Assembly (NCBI RefSeq): GCF_002005205.3 | Contig: NZ_CP019702.2 | Span: 496,001 to 560,000 of the forward strand | Origin: Rhizobium rhizogenes | Lineage (GTDB): Bacteria > Pseudomonadota > Alphaproteobacteria > Rhizobiales > Rhizobiaceae | DNA: 64,000 nt | Reading direction: 5' to 3' | Shown: positions 27,854 to 36,895 of the stretch, one piece after another | How positions within the stretch are numbered: the first letter of the stretch is position 1 | How the letters are laid out: each line of letters starts with the position of its first letter | Program-made: the position numbers and the translations under genes | Notes under the pieces: generated by a model | Databases searched by the model: none | Told to the model about the DNA's origin: nothing | The model's input: only the letters and a program-made list of their open reading frames with translations

Positions 27854-28561
27854 TCAAGCGCGCCAGCCGCCTTCCGTTTTCGTGAGCAGCGGCGTTGAAA
27901 AAACGCCCCTCACCCGCTCCGGCCATTCTGGCCCGAAAGCGGCGATTTTTTCCCGCCAGCGATCCGATTGCAGCATGGCCGCACCGATGACGGCGGGCCG
28001 AATGCCGGAGGCGGCGAGCAGCGAAAGACCCGATATGATGGAACTGCCGCTGGAGATCACATCATCCACCAGCGCCACGCGCCTGCCCTCGATGAGCGGC
28101 AGCATGCGCGGATCGATATAAAGCCGTTTTTCCTGCCTTGTGGTGATGGAGGACATCGGCACCGACAATTCCTCCAGATACCAGAATTTGCGCGAGGTGC
28201 CGAGCGGCACGTAACGGGAATGGCCGAGATGCCGGGCAACGACGGCAGCAAGCGTCAGCCCCAGCGTCGGCAGGCCGATGACGACATCCGGTTTGAAGGG
28301 AAGAAGCTTTGCGGCAAGATCGGCAGCCAGCGCCTCGAGCACCTCAAAAGAGGCCTGATTGACGATGAGCGAGGCCAGCGCATGTTCCCCATCCGCCAGC
28401 GGCCTTATCGGCAGGCATATCTGCCGGCCGTCATCCAGTGCCGCCGGAAAGAAGGTGGAATACGGGCCTGCCGTTTCAAAGGTGCGGGGCGGATGTATCT
28501 CCTGCCAGAACTCGTGCGGCGCGGCGGGAGACGGGGTGGCAGGCGACGCGGGTGATGGCAT
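27854..28561 (-). CDS. Type I phosphoribosyltransferase family protein
   Basis: A 235-residue protein with the PRPP-binding loop RRVALVDDVISSGSSIISGL near residues 155-174 and a preceding PDVVIGLPTLGLTLAAVVAR strand-helix. This fold is shared by adenine, orotate and other phosphoribosyltransferases; the substrate-recognition hood does not identify the base. The N-terminus is Pro/Ala-rich (PSPASPATPSPAAPHEF). It stands alone, 206 bases from the dipeptidase gene; that gap shows no recognised element. It is divergent from the second M20 amidohydrolase. Confidence 0.75.
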   Translation of the reverse strand: MPSPASPATPSPAAPHEFWQEIHPPRTFETAGPYSTFFPAALDDGRQICLPIRPLADGEHALASLIVNQASFEVLEALAADLAAKLLPFKPDVVIGLPTLGLTLAAVVARHLGHSRYVPLGTSRKFWYLEELSVPMSSITTRQEKRLYIDPRMLPLIEGRRVALVDDVISSGSSIISGLSLLAASGIRPAVIGAAMLQSDRWREKIAAFGPEWPERVRGVFSTPLLTKTEGGWRA

Positions 28562-28689
28562 CGGTTTTTCCTTTCAGAACCGGGATGGTGCTAGGCGGAG
28601 GCGGTTTTCGGCCGCGCCAATCCCGTTCGGCAGATTTGTCATTTCAGCAACCACGGAGACGCTGCGGGTTCATTTCATTGGCTTTTTCC

Positions 28690-28734
28690 GTTAGGGTATT
28701 TCCGTTTTTCTCCGAAACACGGAAATACCCTAAC
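28690..28734. promoter_or_regulatory. Long near-perfect hairpin between divergent genes
   Basis: GTTAGGGTATTTCCGT (28690-28705) is the exact reverse complement of ACGGAAATACCCTAAC (28719-28734). The interior continues with TTTC/GAAA after one mismatch, leaving a 3-base loop: about 20 paired bases in 45. It lies in the 311-base gap between the phosphoribosyltransferase and amidohydrolase genes, 138 bases before the chosen ATG at 28873. It is followed by TCTTTGTTTT on the plus strand, so it could be an attenuator or terminator as well as an operator. The rest of the gap shows nothing recognised. Confidence 0.65.
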
Positions 28735-28872
28735 TCTTTGTTTTACGCATTTCCGAACGCAAAACCGCTACACACTTTTGCTGGAAATGCTCTAGAAGAG
28801 AAAAAAGCAACAGGCATTCGGATGAACCCACCTATGACGCGGGTTTTTCCCATATTCAAGGACAAGCTGCCC

Positions 28873-30045
28873 ATGAGACTGCTGGACCGGATCGGTGAGG
28901 ACCTGCCATTCCTGACGGAGCTTCGCCACGACCTGCACGCGCATCCCGAACTGGGCTTTGAAGAGGAAAGAACCAGCGCCATCGTCGCCGATCTCCTCGA
29001 AAGGGCGGGACTGAAGGTGCATCGCGGTCTCGGCGGCACCGGCGTGGTCGCCACGCTGCAGGTGGGCAACGGCACGCGCAGCATCGGCCTGCGTGCCGAC
29101 ATGGATGCGCTTGCCATGCCTGAGGTTCCCGACCGGCCCTATAAATCGAAATTTCCGGGCAAGATGCATGCCTGCGGCCATGATGGCCACACCGCCATGC
29201 TGCTGGGTGCCGCACGTTATCTCGCAAAGACCCGCGATTTTTCCGGCACCGTGCATTTCATTTTCCAGCCGGCCGAAGAAGGCCGCGGCGGCGCGAAAAA
29301 GATGGTGGAAGACGGGCTGTTCGACCTGTTCCCCTGCGATGCGGTCTATGGGCTGCACAATATGCCGGGGCTTGGCATCGATGAAATGGCCGTGGTCGAA
29401 GGCCCGCAGCTCGCCTCGTCCGACAGCTGGCGCGTCACCTTCAGGGGCATCGGCACCCATGGCGCCAAGCCGCATCTCGGCCGCGATCCGGTGACGGCGG
29501 CGGGCACCTTCCTTGCCTCGCTGCAAACCATCGTCGGCCGCGTGGTCGATCCGCTGCAGCCCGCCGTGGTCAGCGCCTGTTCGGTGCAGGCGGGCGATCC
29601 GAAGGCGCTCAACGTCATTCCCGATCTCGTCGAAATCGGCGGCACGGCGCGTGCCTATGCGGCCGATGTGCGCGACCAGCTGGAAGCGGAAATCGGCAGG
29701 CTGGCAAAGGGCACGGCGGCGATGTTCGGCATCGAGGCGGAGTATGAATTCATCCGCCGCATTCCGCCCGTCATCAACGAAGCCGAGGCGACAAAACGGG
29801 CGCTGAGGGCCGCAAAAACGGTGTTCGGCAACAAAACCCGCACCACCTTCCCGCCCTCGACCGCCGGCGACGACTTCGCCTTCTTCGCGGGCGAAGCTCC
29901 CGGCTGCTATGTCTGGCTCGGCAACGGCCCGGCGGTGGATGGCGCGCTGCACCACAACACCTCCTACGACTTCAACGACGCGGCCATCGTGCCGGGCGTC
30001 GCTTTCTGGAGCACGCTGGTGGAGCAGGAGCTGGCGGCGGAGTAA
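28873..30045 (+). CDS. M20 family amidohydrolase (hippuricase type), second copy
   Basis: A 390-residue metallo-amidohydrolase, paralogous to the one at 8604-9767. It has LRHDLHAHPELGFEE near residue 17, metal-binding ACGHDGHTAMLLGAA near residue 98 and catalytic QPAEEGRGGAKKMVEDG near residue 133. The start at 28873 (RLLDRIGEDLPFL) gives the usual family length and has AAGGA about 10 bases upstream; ATGs at 28822 and 28834 are alternatives. No transporter gene is adjacent on this strand. The substrate is probably an N-acyl amino acid. Confidence 0.88.
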   Translation: MRLLDRIGEDLPFLTELRHDLHAHPELGFEEERTSAIVADLLERAGLKVHRGLGGTGVVATLQVGNGTRSIGLRADMDALAMPEVPDRPYKSKFPGKMHACGHDGHTAMLLGAARYLAKTRDFSGTVHFIFQPAEEGRGGAKKMVEDGLFDLFPCDAVYGLHNMPGLGIDEMAVVEGPQLASSDSWRVTFRGIGTHGAKPHLGRDPVTAAGTFLASLQTIVGRVVDPLQPAVVSACSVQAGDPKALNVIPDLVEIGGTARAYAADVRDQLEAEIGRLAKGTAAMFGIEAEYEFIRRIPPVINEAEATKRALRAAKTVFGNKTRTTFPPSTAGDDFAFFAGEAPGCYVWLGNGPAVDGALHHNTSYDFNDAAIVPGVAFWSTLVEQELAAE

Positions 30046-30083
30046 CGCCCCGCTCGACCATATGGGTTAAACACGCCTGGCCT

Positions 30084-31340
30084 TCAATCGGTCCGGACCG
30101 GCCGTGCGCCGGAGCGATAAAGGCTGGCGACAATGCCGGCAAACGCGCAGCTGGCCGTGATGGCCATGATGCCCGGCCAGCCGGCATGGATCCAGAACCA
30201 GCCGCCGGCCCAGCCGGTGATGCTTGCCCCACAATAATAAAACAGCAGGTAGAGGGCGGAAGCGTGGCTTTTCGCAGCGCCCGCATGGGCGCCGACACCG
30301 CTGCTTGCCGCCGAATGACCAATAAAAAATCCGACCGTGATTGCCGCAATTCCAACCACGATGAGAATGACGCTGGACGCAAATGTCAGCAGGATGCCGG
30401 CAAGAATTGTCGAGAAGGCAACGGTCAGCATGATCCGCCGGCTGAAACGGTCGACCAGCGCCCCGCCATAGGAGGATGCGACGATCCCCAGGGCGAAGGT
30501 AAGGAAAATCATGCTGACAGCGGTCCGGCCCAGCTCGTAGGGCGGCGCCACCAGACGGAAGGCGCAATAGTTGAAGACGGTGGTGAACACGCTCGTCAAC
30601 ATCGCGCCGACGAAATAGAACCGCCGCAGCTCAGGGTTCTTGAGATGTTGCGCCCATATTCCCAGATGGGTTTTCACCGGCATATGCTGCGGCCGGAAGT
30701 TGCGTGACGGCGGAAGCAGCAGGAGAAAGCCGATGGCTGCGACAACACAGACCGCACCCAGCGCATACATCGCCACCTGCCACGAGGTGTAAGCCGAAAC
30801 CAGCCCCATGCCGACGCGCCCGGCCATGGAGCCGAAGGCCGTCCCGCCGACATAAAGCCCCATCGCCTTGCCGAGGCTGGAAGGTTCGATCTCCTCTGCG
30901 AGATAGGCCATGGCGACGGCCGGAACGCCACCGAGAACGAAGCCTTCCAGCGCCCTGGCGGCAAGAAGCCACAACCAGCCCTGCGTGCTCGCCGCAATGA
31001 TATTGGCGATGGCGGCCATCATCATCGAAACGAACATCAGGTTTCTGCGGGTGAAAAGCTGCGCAAAAGCACCGCTGAGAAGGATGGCGAAAGCAAGCGT
31101 GCCTGTCGTCAGGGACAGGGCCAGCGACGCAGTCGCAGGGTTGATGCCGAATTCCGCCGGGAATTCCGGCAGAAGCGGCTGAACGCAATAGATCAACGAG
31201 AAGCTGGCAAAGCCGGCGAGAAAAAGCGCGGCACTCGCCCTGCGAAACTGGCGGCTTCCATGTCTGATCCAGAGCACGTCAGGCGGGTCCGCCGTCATGA
31301 CGATCGGTGGCGTGAAATCCTGTCTGTTGAGCTGGCGCAT
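30084..31340 (-). CDS. MFS transporter (YnfM/Bcr-like drug or metabolite exporter)
   Basis: A 418-residue major facilitator protein with about 12 hydrophobic segments, beginning near residue 35 (SAALFLAGFASFSLIYCVQP). FARRxxL-like loop TRRNLM lies between segments 2 and 3. The C-terminal half contains FFIGHSAASSGVGAHA as in the YnfM group. The gene is divergent from a LysR regulator with a 91-base gap, the usual arrangement for a LysR-controlled exporter. The substrate is unknown. Confidence 0.87.
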   Translation of the reverse strand: MRQLNRQDFTPPIVMTADPPDVLWIRHGSRQFRRASAALFLAGFASFSLIYCVQPLLPEFPAEFGINPATASLALSLTTGTLAFAILLSGAFAQLFTRRNLMFVSMMMAAIANIIAASTQGWLWLLAARALEGFVLGGVPAVAMAYLAEEIEPSSLGKAMGLYVGGTAFGSMAGRVGMGLVSAYTSWQVAMYALGAVCVVAAIGFLLLLPPSRNFRPQHMPVKTHLGIWAQHLKNPELRRFYFVGAMLTSVFTTVFNYCAFRLVAPPYELGRTAVSMIFLTFALGIVASSYGGALVDRFSRRIMLTVAFSTILAGILLTFASSVILIVVGIAAITVGFFIGHSAASSGVGAHAGAAKSHASALYLLFYYCGASITGWAGGWFWIHAGWPGIMAITASCAFAGIVASLYRSGARPVRTD

Positions 31341-31384
31341 CGGCTTGTCCTTTTCGGCACCAGCTATAGCGCAGCCCTGACTTT

Positions 31385-31403
31385 CATTCTAATATATGGA
31401 ATG
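31385..31403. promoter_or_regulatory. Candidate LysR-type binding dyad
   Basis: CATTC-TAATATATG-GAATG is a 5-bp inverted repeat with a 9-base AT-rich centre, in the 91-base gap between the MFS gene and the divergent LysR gene. It has the T-N11-A character of LysR boxes. Role inferred from position. Confidence 0.35.
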
Positions 31404-31431
31404 CGCGAATGCTATATCTGGATCTAATATC

Positions 31432-32355
31432 ATGGAACTGCGGCACATCCGTTATTTTCTGGCCATCGCCAGTGAGGGCAGCTTCACGCGGGCAGCGGAG
31501 CAGCTCGGCATCGCCCAGCCGCCGCTAAGCCAGCAGATAAAACTTCTGGAGCAGGAAATCGGCGTGCGGCTGTTCCGGCGTCTCGCACATGGGGCGGAGC
31601 TGACACCGGCGGGGCAGGCTTTTCGCACCGCCGTCAGCCATATTCCACATCAGGTAAGCGAAGGCGTCAGGCTTGCGCGAAGGGCAGCGGCCGGCGAGAC
31701 CGGCATATTGAGAATAGGCGTTACCGGCACGGCGGCGCTCAACCCTCTCGTCCCGGCATGCATACGCGCCTACAGAAACAAATATCCCGACGTCGAGCTT
31801 CAGGTGATGGAGGCAAACGCCCTGTTGCTGACGCCGGCCCTGCTCGAAGACCGGCTGGACGTGGCGCTCCTGCGACCGTCCCAGTCCGATCCCGAGGCGC
31901 TTTACGAGGAAGTGCTTGCAGACGAACCGCTTCTGGTGGCGCTGCCTGTGTCGCATCCCCTCGCCCGGCGCGGCACCATGATCGACCTTCCGGAATTGCG
32001 TGACGACCCGTTTATCCTCACCCCGCGCAGCATCGGGACCAGCCTTCACGATGCATCGATAAAGGCCTGCGAGGATGCCGGCTTCACGCCCCGCCTGGGG
32101 CCGGCCGCACCCCATATCGTCTCCATCCTGTCGCTGGTCGCGGCCGAACTCGGCGTCTCCCTCGTTCCGGAATCCGTGGCGCAGGTAAAAATGCAGAATA
32201 TCGTCCTGCTGCCCTCCAGCGGCCCGCCGCCACGGCTTTCCATATCGCTCGCCTACCGGCGCGGAACGACATCCCCCGTGGTGAAGAACTTCGTGGTCGC
32301 AGCCCGCACTGCCGCGCGTGAAACACAAGGCCAGCCATTACCGCAGGGCGAGTAA
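31432..32355 (+). CDS. LysR-family transcriptional regulator
   Basis: A 307-residue LysR protein. The helix-turn-helix is in residues 2-40 (ELRHIRYFLAIASEGSFTRA, then QLGIAQPPLSQQIKLLE), followed by a two-lobed effector domain. The start at 31432 is the standard family N-terminus. Divergent from the MFS exporter gene, its probable target. The C-terminus extends into a Gln/Pro-rich tail. It converges on the adenine deaminase gene, whose stop lies 30 bases away. Confidence 0.9.
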   Translation: MELRHIRYFLAIASEGSFTRAAEQLGIAQPPLSQQIKLLEQEIGVRLFRRLAHGAELTPAGQAFRTAVSHIPHQVSEGVRLARRAAAGETGILRIGVTGTAALNPLVPACIRAYRNKYPDVELQVMEANALLLTPALLEDRLDVALLRPSQSDPEALYEEVLADEPLLVALPVSHPLARRGTMIDLPELRDDPFILTPRSIGTSLHDASIKACEDAGFTPRLGPAAPHIVSILSLVAAELGVSLVPESVAQVKMQNIVLLPSSGPPPRLSISLAYRRGTTSPVVKNFVVAARTAARETQGQPLPQGE

Positions 32356-32384
32356 CCGCGACGCGGAGAGGCGGGCCCCGCCCG

Positions 32385-34178
32385 CTATTCGAGAACGGCG
32401 ATCACCGGGCTTTCCATCACCCTGCCCGTCAGAACGTCGGCGATACCCATATCCGTCTGGTGAGGGCCGATATTGCAGGCGAGCGTGGCGCCGAAACAGG
32501 CCTTGAAGACGAGATAGGGCGGCTGCCATTCCACCACCTTGCCGACGGCTTCGCGCAATTCCTCGAAAGCCCGTGCGACGTCTTCAAGCGGCGCATCGGA
32601 TACAAGGCCGGAGAGCGGCAGCGGGAGCAGCGCGGTAACCTCGCCCTCTGAGGCGACAGCCATGCCGCCGCCCGTGGCGATCACCGCATTGGCGGCGAGT
32701 GCCATGTCCTCGGCATTACCGCCGAAAACGGTGAGGTTATGGCTGTCATGCGAGACCGTGGTGGCAAAGGCGCCGTTCCAGTTTCCCCAACCGGTGAGGA
32801 AGCCGGTTCTGGTGACCGGCCCGGCCTTGCCGTGACGATGGGTGACGGAAATCATCGTCGTGCCTTCGGGCGGAACGACAAAACCGTTCTTCACCTCGGC
32901 TTCCGCCTCACCCCATTGCGTGAAGCGCGGGCGGTCGATGGTGGCGAGGCGCACCTTCACGCCTTCGGAGGCAACCCGGAAATCATCGGCTACGCGCAGC
33001 GGCAGCTTCATCGAGCCTTCGAGCGCCGCCACATCACAGGCCGGAACATCGACGAGCATTTGTCCGCCTTCCGCAACCACCCTGCCCGAGGCCAGAACGT
33101 GGCGGGCGGCAAAACCGCTCAGATCCTCGAAGACGACAATATCGGCGCGACGGCCGGCGGCGATGAGGCCGAGATCGGCACGGCCGAGCCTTTGCGCGGC
33201 GTTCAGCGTTGCCGCGCGCAGCGCCCATTCGGGCTTCAGGCCATAACGGACAAGCCGGCGCACCACATCGTCCAGCCCACCGCCCTGCAACAGATCGTCA
33301 GGGAACACATCGTCGGTGCACAGCGTCACCGTCTGCGGCAGGTGGCCGAGCGCGTTCAGAGCCTCCACGAATTCCGGCAGCAGGTGATCGTGCGAGCCGC
33401 GCAGTTCGATGGTCATTCCTGCCCGCAGTTTCGCCATCAGGTCTTCGCCCGAGACCAGTTCATGATCGGAAGAGACGCCCGCCGCCATGAAAGCGTTGAG
33501 ATCGGCATCCTTCAGGCCGCGTGCATGGCCGCAGACCAGCTTTTCCGAGACAAGCCCGGCCTGCACGATGCCGCTCATACGCGGATCGCGCTCGATGACG
33601 CCACGCATGTTCATGATTTCCGCAATGCCGCCGACCTGCGGCCATGACAGGAGATCGGCAAGAATGGCGGCGTCGAAATCCGCCCCGCCGCGCTCCAGCC
33701 CCGGTGCGGAAGGCACGCAGGAAGGTGCCAGCAGAATGGCGCGCAGGGGCAGGTTTTCGATGGCCTTCGCCGCCCATCGAACGCCATCGACACCATGCAC
33801 ATTGCCGAATTCATGCGGGTCCCAGACGATGGTGGTGACGCCACGGGCAACCACCGCCGCCGCATAGGCGGCCGGTGTGACCATCGAACTTTCGATATGC
33901 ATGTGCGTATCGATGAGACCGGGCGAGACATAGGCGCCCGCCGCATCGATGGTCCGCGCAGCGTCGCTGCGGCTTGCCGGTTCGTGCACACTGGCGATCA
34001 GCGGGCCGACAATGCCGATATCGGCGGCGCGAAGCTCTCCCGTCACCACATCGACCAGCGTTCCGCCGGTGACGAGAACATCAAAAGGCGCATCGCCGCG
34101 TGCGGCGGCAACCGCACGGGTGCGCAGCGCATCATCGGTGAGATCGGCAGGCTCGCGTGTCGTGGAGTTCGCGCTCAT
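32385..34178 (-). CDS. ade: Adenine deaminase
   Basis: A 597-residue metallo-dependent hydrolase of the Ade family, which converts adenine to hypoxanthine and ammonia. Metal-ligand motif PGLIDTHMHIESSMVTP near residue 92, VWDPHEFGNVHG near residue 120 and GLVCGHARGL-type region (KLVCGHARGLKDADLNAF) near residue 213 are visible, as is the C-terminal domain with ATTVSHDSHNL. It is the last gene of the LacI-controlled operon and overlaps the nucleoside hydrolase gene by 4 bases, making a two-step adenosine-to-hypoxanthine route likely. Full length. Confidence 0.93.
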   Translation of the reverse strand: MSANSTTREPADLTDDALRTRAVAAARGDAPFDVLVTGGTLVDVVTGELRAADIGIVGPLIASVHEPASRSDAARTIDAAGAYVSPGLIDTHMHIESSMVTPAAYAAAVVARGVTTIVWDPHEFGNVHGVDGVRWAAKAIENLPLRAILLAPSCVPSAPGLERGGADFDAAILADLLSWPQVGGIAEIMNMRGVIERDPRMSGIVQAGLVSEKLVCGHARGLKDADLNAFMAAGVSSDHELVSGEDLMAKLRAGMTIELRGSHDHLLPEFVEALNALGHLPQTVTLCTDDVFPDDLLQGGGLDDVVRRLVRYGLKPEWALRAATLNAAQRLGRADLGLIAAGRRADIVVFEDLSGFAARHVLASGRVVAEGGQMLVDVPACDVAALEGSMKLPLRVADDFRVASEGVKVRLATIDRPRFTQWGEAEAEVKNGFVVPPEGTTMISVTHRHGKAGPVTRTGFLTGWGNWNGAFATTVSHDSHNLTVFGGNAEDMALAANAVIATGGGMAVASEGEVTALLPLPLSGLVSDAPLEDVARAFEELREAVGKVVEWQPPYLVFKACFGATLACNIGPHQTDMGIADVLTGRVMESPVIAVLE

Positions 34179-35095
34179 CGGGCAGCCTCCCGGCGCAATG
34201 CCTCCAGCACAGCTACCTTCGCGCCCTCCGCTTGAACTGTTTCGGCGAAATGCGCATTAAAGGCTTCAACCTTGCCGGCACGCAGCTCGACCACCGTTCT
34301 GCCCCGGGTCAAGGTGGAATGAAGCTCCACATCAATCCGCGCCTGCCGCCAGCCAATGAGGCCGGAGGTGAAGGCAACGGCGGCGACGGGATCATAAAGC
34401 GCCATGGCCACCCTGCCACGGCTGGTGGCAATGCCGATGAAGCCTTCCAGCAGATCGGCGATCAGCCCGGCATTCTTGCCGCCGGCATTGCGGATCGGCA
34501 GCACATCGTCCAGCGAGGCCATAACCTTGCGGCAGGCGTCCAGATCGACCATGCGCAACGGCAGGCCGTGGGAAAGCACGATGGCCAGCGCTTCCGGATC
34601 GGCAAAGGCGTTGAATTCGGCCGAGGCGGTATGGTTGCCGCTGGTCACGCCGCCCCCCATCCAGGTGAGATCGGAGATTTTTGCGGCAAGATCGGGCCGG
34701 GCGAGGCAGAGGGCGGCGATATTGGTGAGCGGTCCAAGCGCGAGTATGCGCTTCTCGCCTGCTCCCTCCAGCCAGTTGCAGAGCGCGGCAAAGGCATCGC
34801 TTTTCGGCAAGGCCGGCGCGTCCGGCAGGCTTTGGCCAACGGTCGGAATGCCGCTATCGCCCAGAATACATTGCGCGGTTTCGAGCGCGCCGAGCACCGG
34901 CATGGCGCGGCCCTGATGGATCGGCATCGACCAGCCAAAGGCTGAGACCGCTCCGGCGGCATTGCGGCAAACCGCCTGAAGCGTTGCATTGCCGAAGACC
35001 AGCGAGATGCCGTCGATGGCAAGGCCTGCCGATTGCACCACCATGATGGCGGCGATATCGTCAAAGCCCATATCGGTATCGATCCACACGCCCAT
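34175..35095 (-). CDS. Inosine-uridine-type nucleoside hydrolase
   Basis: A 306-residue nucleoside hydrolase. The calcium-binding N-terminal motif IDTDMGFDDIAAI (family DTDxGxDD) is at residues 5-17, and LGPLTNIAALCLARP is near residue 120. It splits the N-glycosidic bond of ribonucleosides to base and ribose. It lies 2 bases after the ABC ATPase gene and overlaps ade by 4 bases, so imported purine nucleosides, probably adenosine, are the expected substrate. Specificity cannot be read directly. Confidence 0.9.
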   Translation of the reverse strand: MGVWIDTDMGFDDIAAIMVVQSAGLAIDGISLVFGNATLQAVCRNAAGAVSAFGWSMPIHQGRAMPVLGALETAQCILGDSGIPTVGQSLPDAPALPKSDAFAALCNWLEGAGEKRILALGPLTNIAALCLARPDLAAKISDLTWMGGGVTSGNHTASAEFNAFADPEALAIVLSHGLPLRMVDLDACRKVMASLDDVLPIRNAGGKNAGLIADLLEGFIGIATSRGRVAMALYDPVAAVAFTSGLIGWRQARIDVELHSTLTRGRTVVELRAGKVEAFNAHFAETVQAEGAKVAVLEALRREAAR

Positions 35096-35097
35096 GG

Positions 35098-36123
35098 TCA
35101 GTTGAACACCTTGAGGCTCGCCGCCTTTTCGACCGGCAGGTCGAAGGCGAGCGTATCACCGATGACATGCGCGGCAAGCGCCGCATCGGTTTCCGCCTTG
35201 ATGGGCCCGAGCGGCGTATCGAGCAGATATTCGCGGCTGTTGCCGGCAAAGGAGGTGCCGCGCACGGTTCCCTGGAAAGGACCTGAACCAAGGGTGACCA
35301 TGCGCGGCCGCCAGGCCAGTCCGGATGCTGAAAGGACTGGTCCGGGAAGCGGTGTCGTGCCGTTTGCGGTTTTCAACGCGCCGCCTTCCAGCGCGAAGAT
35401 GTTTTCAAAGCCGACGAAATCCGCCACGAAGGACGAAACCGGCGCGTTGTAGATCTCTTCCGGCGTGCCGATCTGCTCAATCTTGCCGCCCTTCATGACG
35501 ACAATGCGGTCGGCGAGGGCAAGCGCCTCGATCTGGTCGTGGGTGACGAAGATCATCGTCACGCCGGTTTCCTTCTGCACGCGCTGCAATTCGGTGCGCA
35601 TTTCAAGGCGCAGGCGGGCGTCGAGATTGGAAAGCGGCTCATCGAGCAGCAGCACTTTGGGCTCCATGACCATGGAACGCGCCAGGGCCACGCGCTGCTG
35701 CTGGCCGCCTGATAGTTCCGCCGGCTTGCGCGAGGCGAAGTTCGACAATCCGACAGACTTCAGGCCGGAGGCGACCTTGTCCTCCAGCGCCTTGCCGTTC
35801 ATGCCCTTGAGCTTCAGGCCGAAGGCGACGTTTTCGTAAACCGTCAGATGCGGGAAGAGCGCGTAGGACTGGAACACCAGCCCGACGGCGCGCTTGTTGG
35901 CGGCCACCCGGGTAATGTCTGCGCCATCGAGATCGATGCTTCCACCCGCCACCGGCATCAGCCCGGCAATGGCGCGCATCGTCGTGGTCTTGCCGCAGCC
36001 GGAAGGCCCGAGAAGGGCGAGCAGCTCTCCCTTGCGGATATCGAGATCGAGATCCTTGACGGCAACATTGCCGCCATAGGCGAGCGAGACTTTTTTGAGC
36101 GAAAGGTAATTTGCGTCAGACAT
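35098..36123 (-). CDS. ABC importer ATP-binding protein (PotA/FbpC type)
   Basis: A 341-residue ATPase with GPSGCGKTTTMRAIAGL near residue 36, LSGGQQQRVALARS signature, [11 protein letters not shown] and FVTHDQIEALALAD, then a C-terminal TOBE domain. Its start overlaps the stop of the adjacent permease gene by 8 bases. Though the family is usually annotated for spermidine/putrescine or iron, the operon context points to nucleosides or related compounds. Confidence 0.9.
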   Translation of the reverse strand: MSDANYLSLKKVSLAYGGNVAVKDLDLDIRKGELLALLGPSGCGKTTTMRAIAGLMPVAGGSIDLDGADITRVAANKRAVGLVFQSYALFPHLTVYENVAFGLKLKGMNGKALEDKVASGLKSVGLSNFASRKPAELSGGQQQRVALARSMVMEPKVLLLDEPLSNLDARLRLEMRTELQRVQKETGVTMIFVTHDQIEALALADRIVVMKGGKIEQIGTPEEIYNAPVSSFVADFVGFENIFALEGGALKTANGTTPLPGPVLSASGLAWRPRMVTLGSGPFQGTVRGTSFAGNSREYLLDTPLGPIKAETDAALAAHVIGDTLAFDLPVEKAASLKVFN

Positions 36124-36895
36124 AACGGGAGAACCCCAGAAAACGTTCGGCCATGAAGACGATGCCGATGGAAAGGAAGGCGAGCAGCGAGGAAAGTGCG
36201 GCCACGGAAGGATCGAAAACGATTTCCATATAACCCAGCATGTCGATGGGCAGCGTGCGCACGCCGGGACCGGACAGGAACAGCGATACCGGCACCTGGT
36301 TGAAGCTCGTCACGAAACCGAGAATGAAGGCAGAGAGAATGCCGCCGCGAATATTCGGCAGCACCACCCGGAAAAACGCCCCCACCCGCGACGAACCGAG
36401 CAGCACCGCAGCCTCTTCGATATCCGAGCGCAGATTGTTGAGGCTGGCCGACACCACCCGCACCGCATAGGGCAGGATGAGCGCGGTGTGGGCAAGAAAC
36501 AGGGCAAGCGTGATACCGATGCCGAAGGGCACCACGAAGTAACGCAGCAGCGCCAGACCAACGATGATGCCGGGCACGATGATGGGCGCGGAAACGATGG
36601 TCCGCACCGTTTCGGCAAAGGGCAGCTTGTAGCGCGACATGGCGTAGGAAGCAGGAATGCCGAGGACGAGCGCCGTGAACGTGCCGCCGATGGCAAGGAA
36701 CATCGACATAGCAAAGCTCTCGCGAAAACTTTCCACGGTGAAGACCTTGGCGATCCATTTCAGCGAAAAGCCCTGCGGCGGAAAGGCGAGCGTATCCCCG
36801 GCCGAAAACGAGGCCGCAACGATGATGAGGAACGGCCCGATGAGGAAACCGACAACGAGGAGAAGCGTGAGCGGAATGAAGAGCTGCCGGGTCAT
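36116..36895 (-). CDS. ABC importer permease (PotC type)
   Basis: A 259-residue permease with six predicted membrane segments and EAA loop EAAVLLGSSRVGAFFRVVLP near residue 163. It overlaps the other permease gene by 4 bases and the ATPase gene by 8. The second of two dissimilar permeases in a PotABCD-like importer. Confidence 0.9.
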   Translation of the reverse strand: MTRQLFIPLTLLLVVGFLIGPFLIIVAASFSAGDTLAFPPQGFSLKWIAKVFTVESFRESFAMSMFLAIGGTFTALVLGIPASYAMSRYKLPFAETVRTIVSAPIIVPGIIVGLALLRYFVVPFGIGITLALFLAHTALILPYAVRVVSASLNNLRSDIEEAAVLLGSSRVGAFFRVVLPNIRGGILSAFILGFVTSFNQVPVSLFLSGPGVRTLPIDMLGYMEIVFDPSVAALSSLLAFLSIGIVFMAERFLGFSRYV

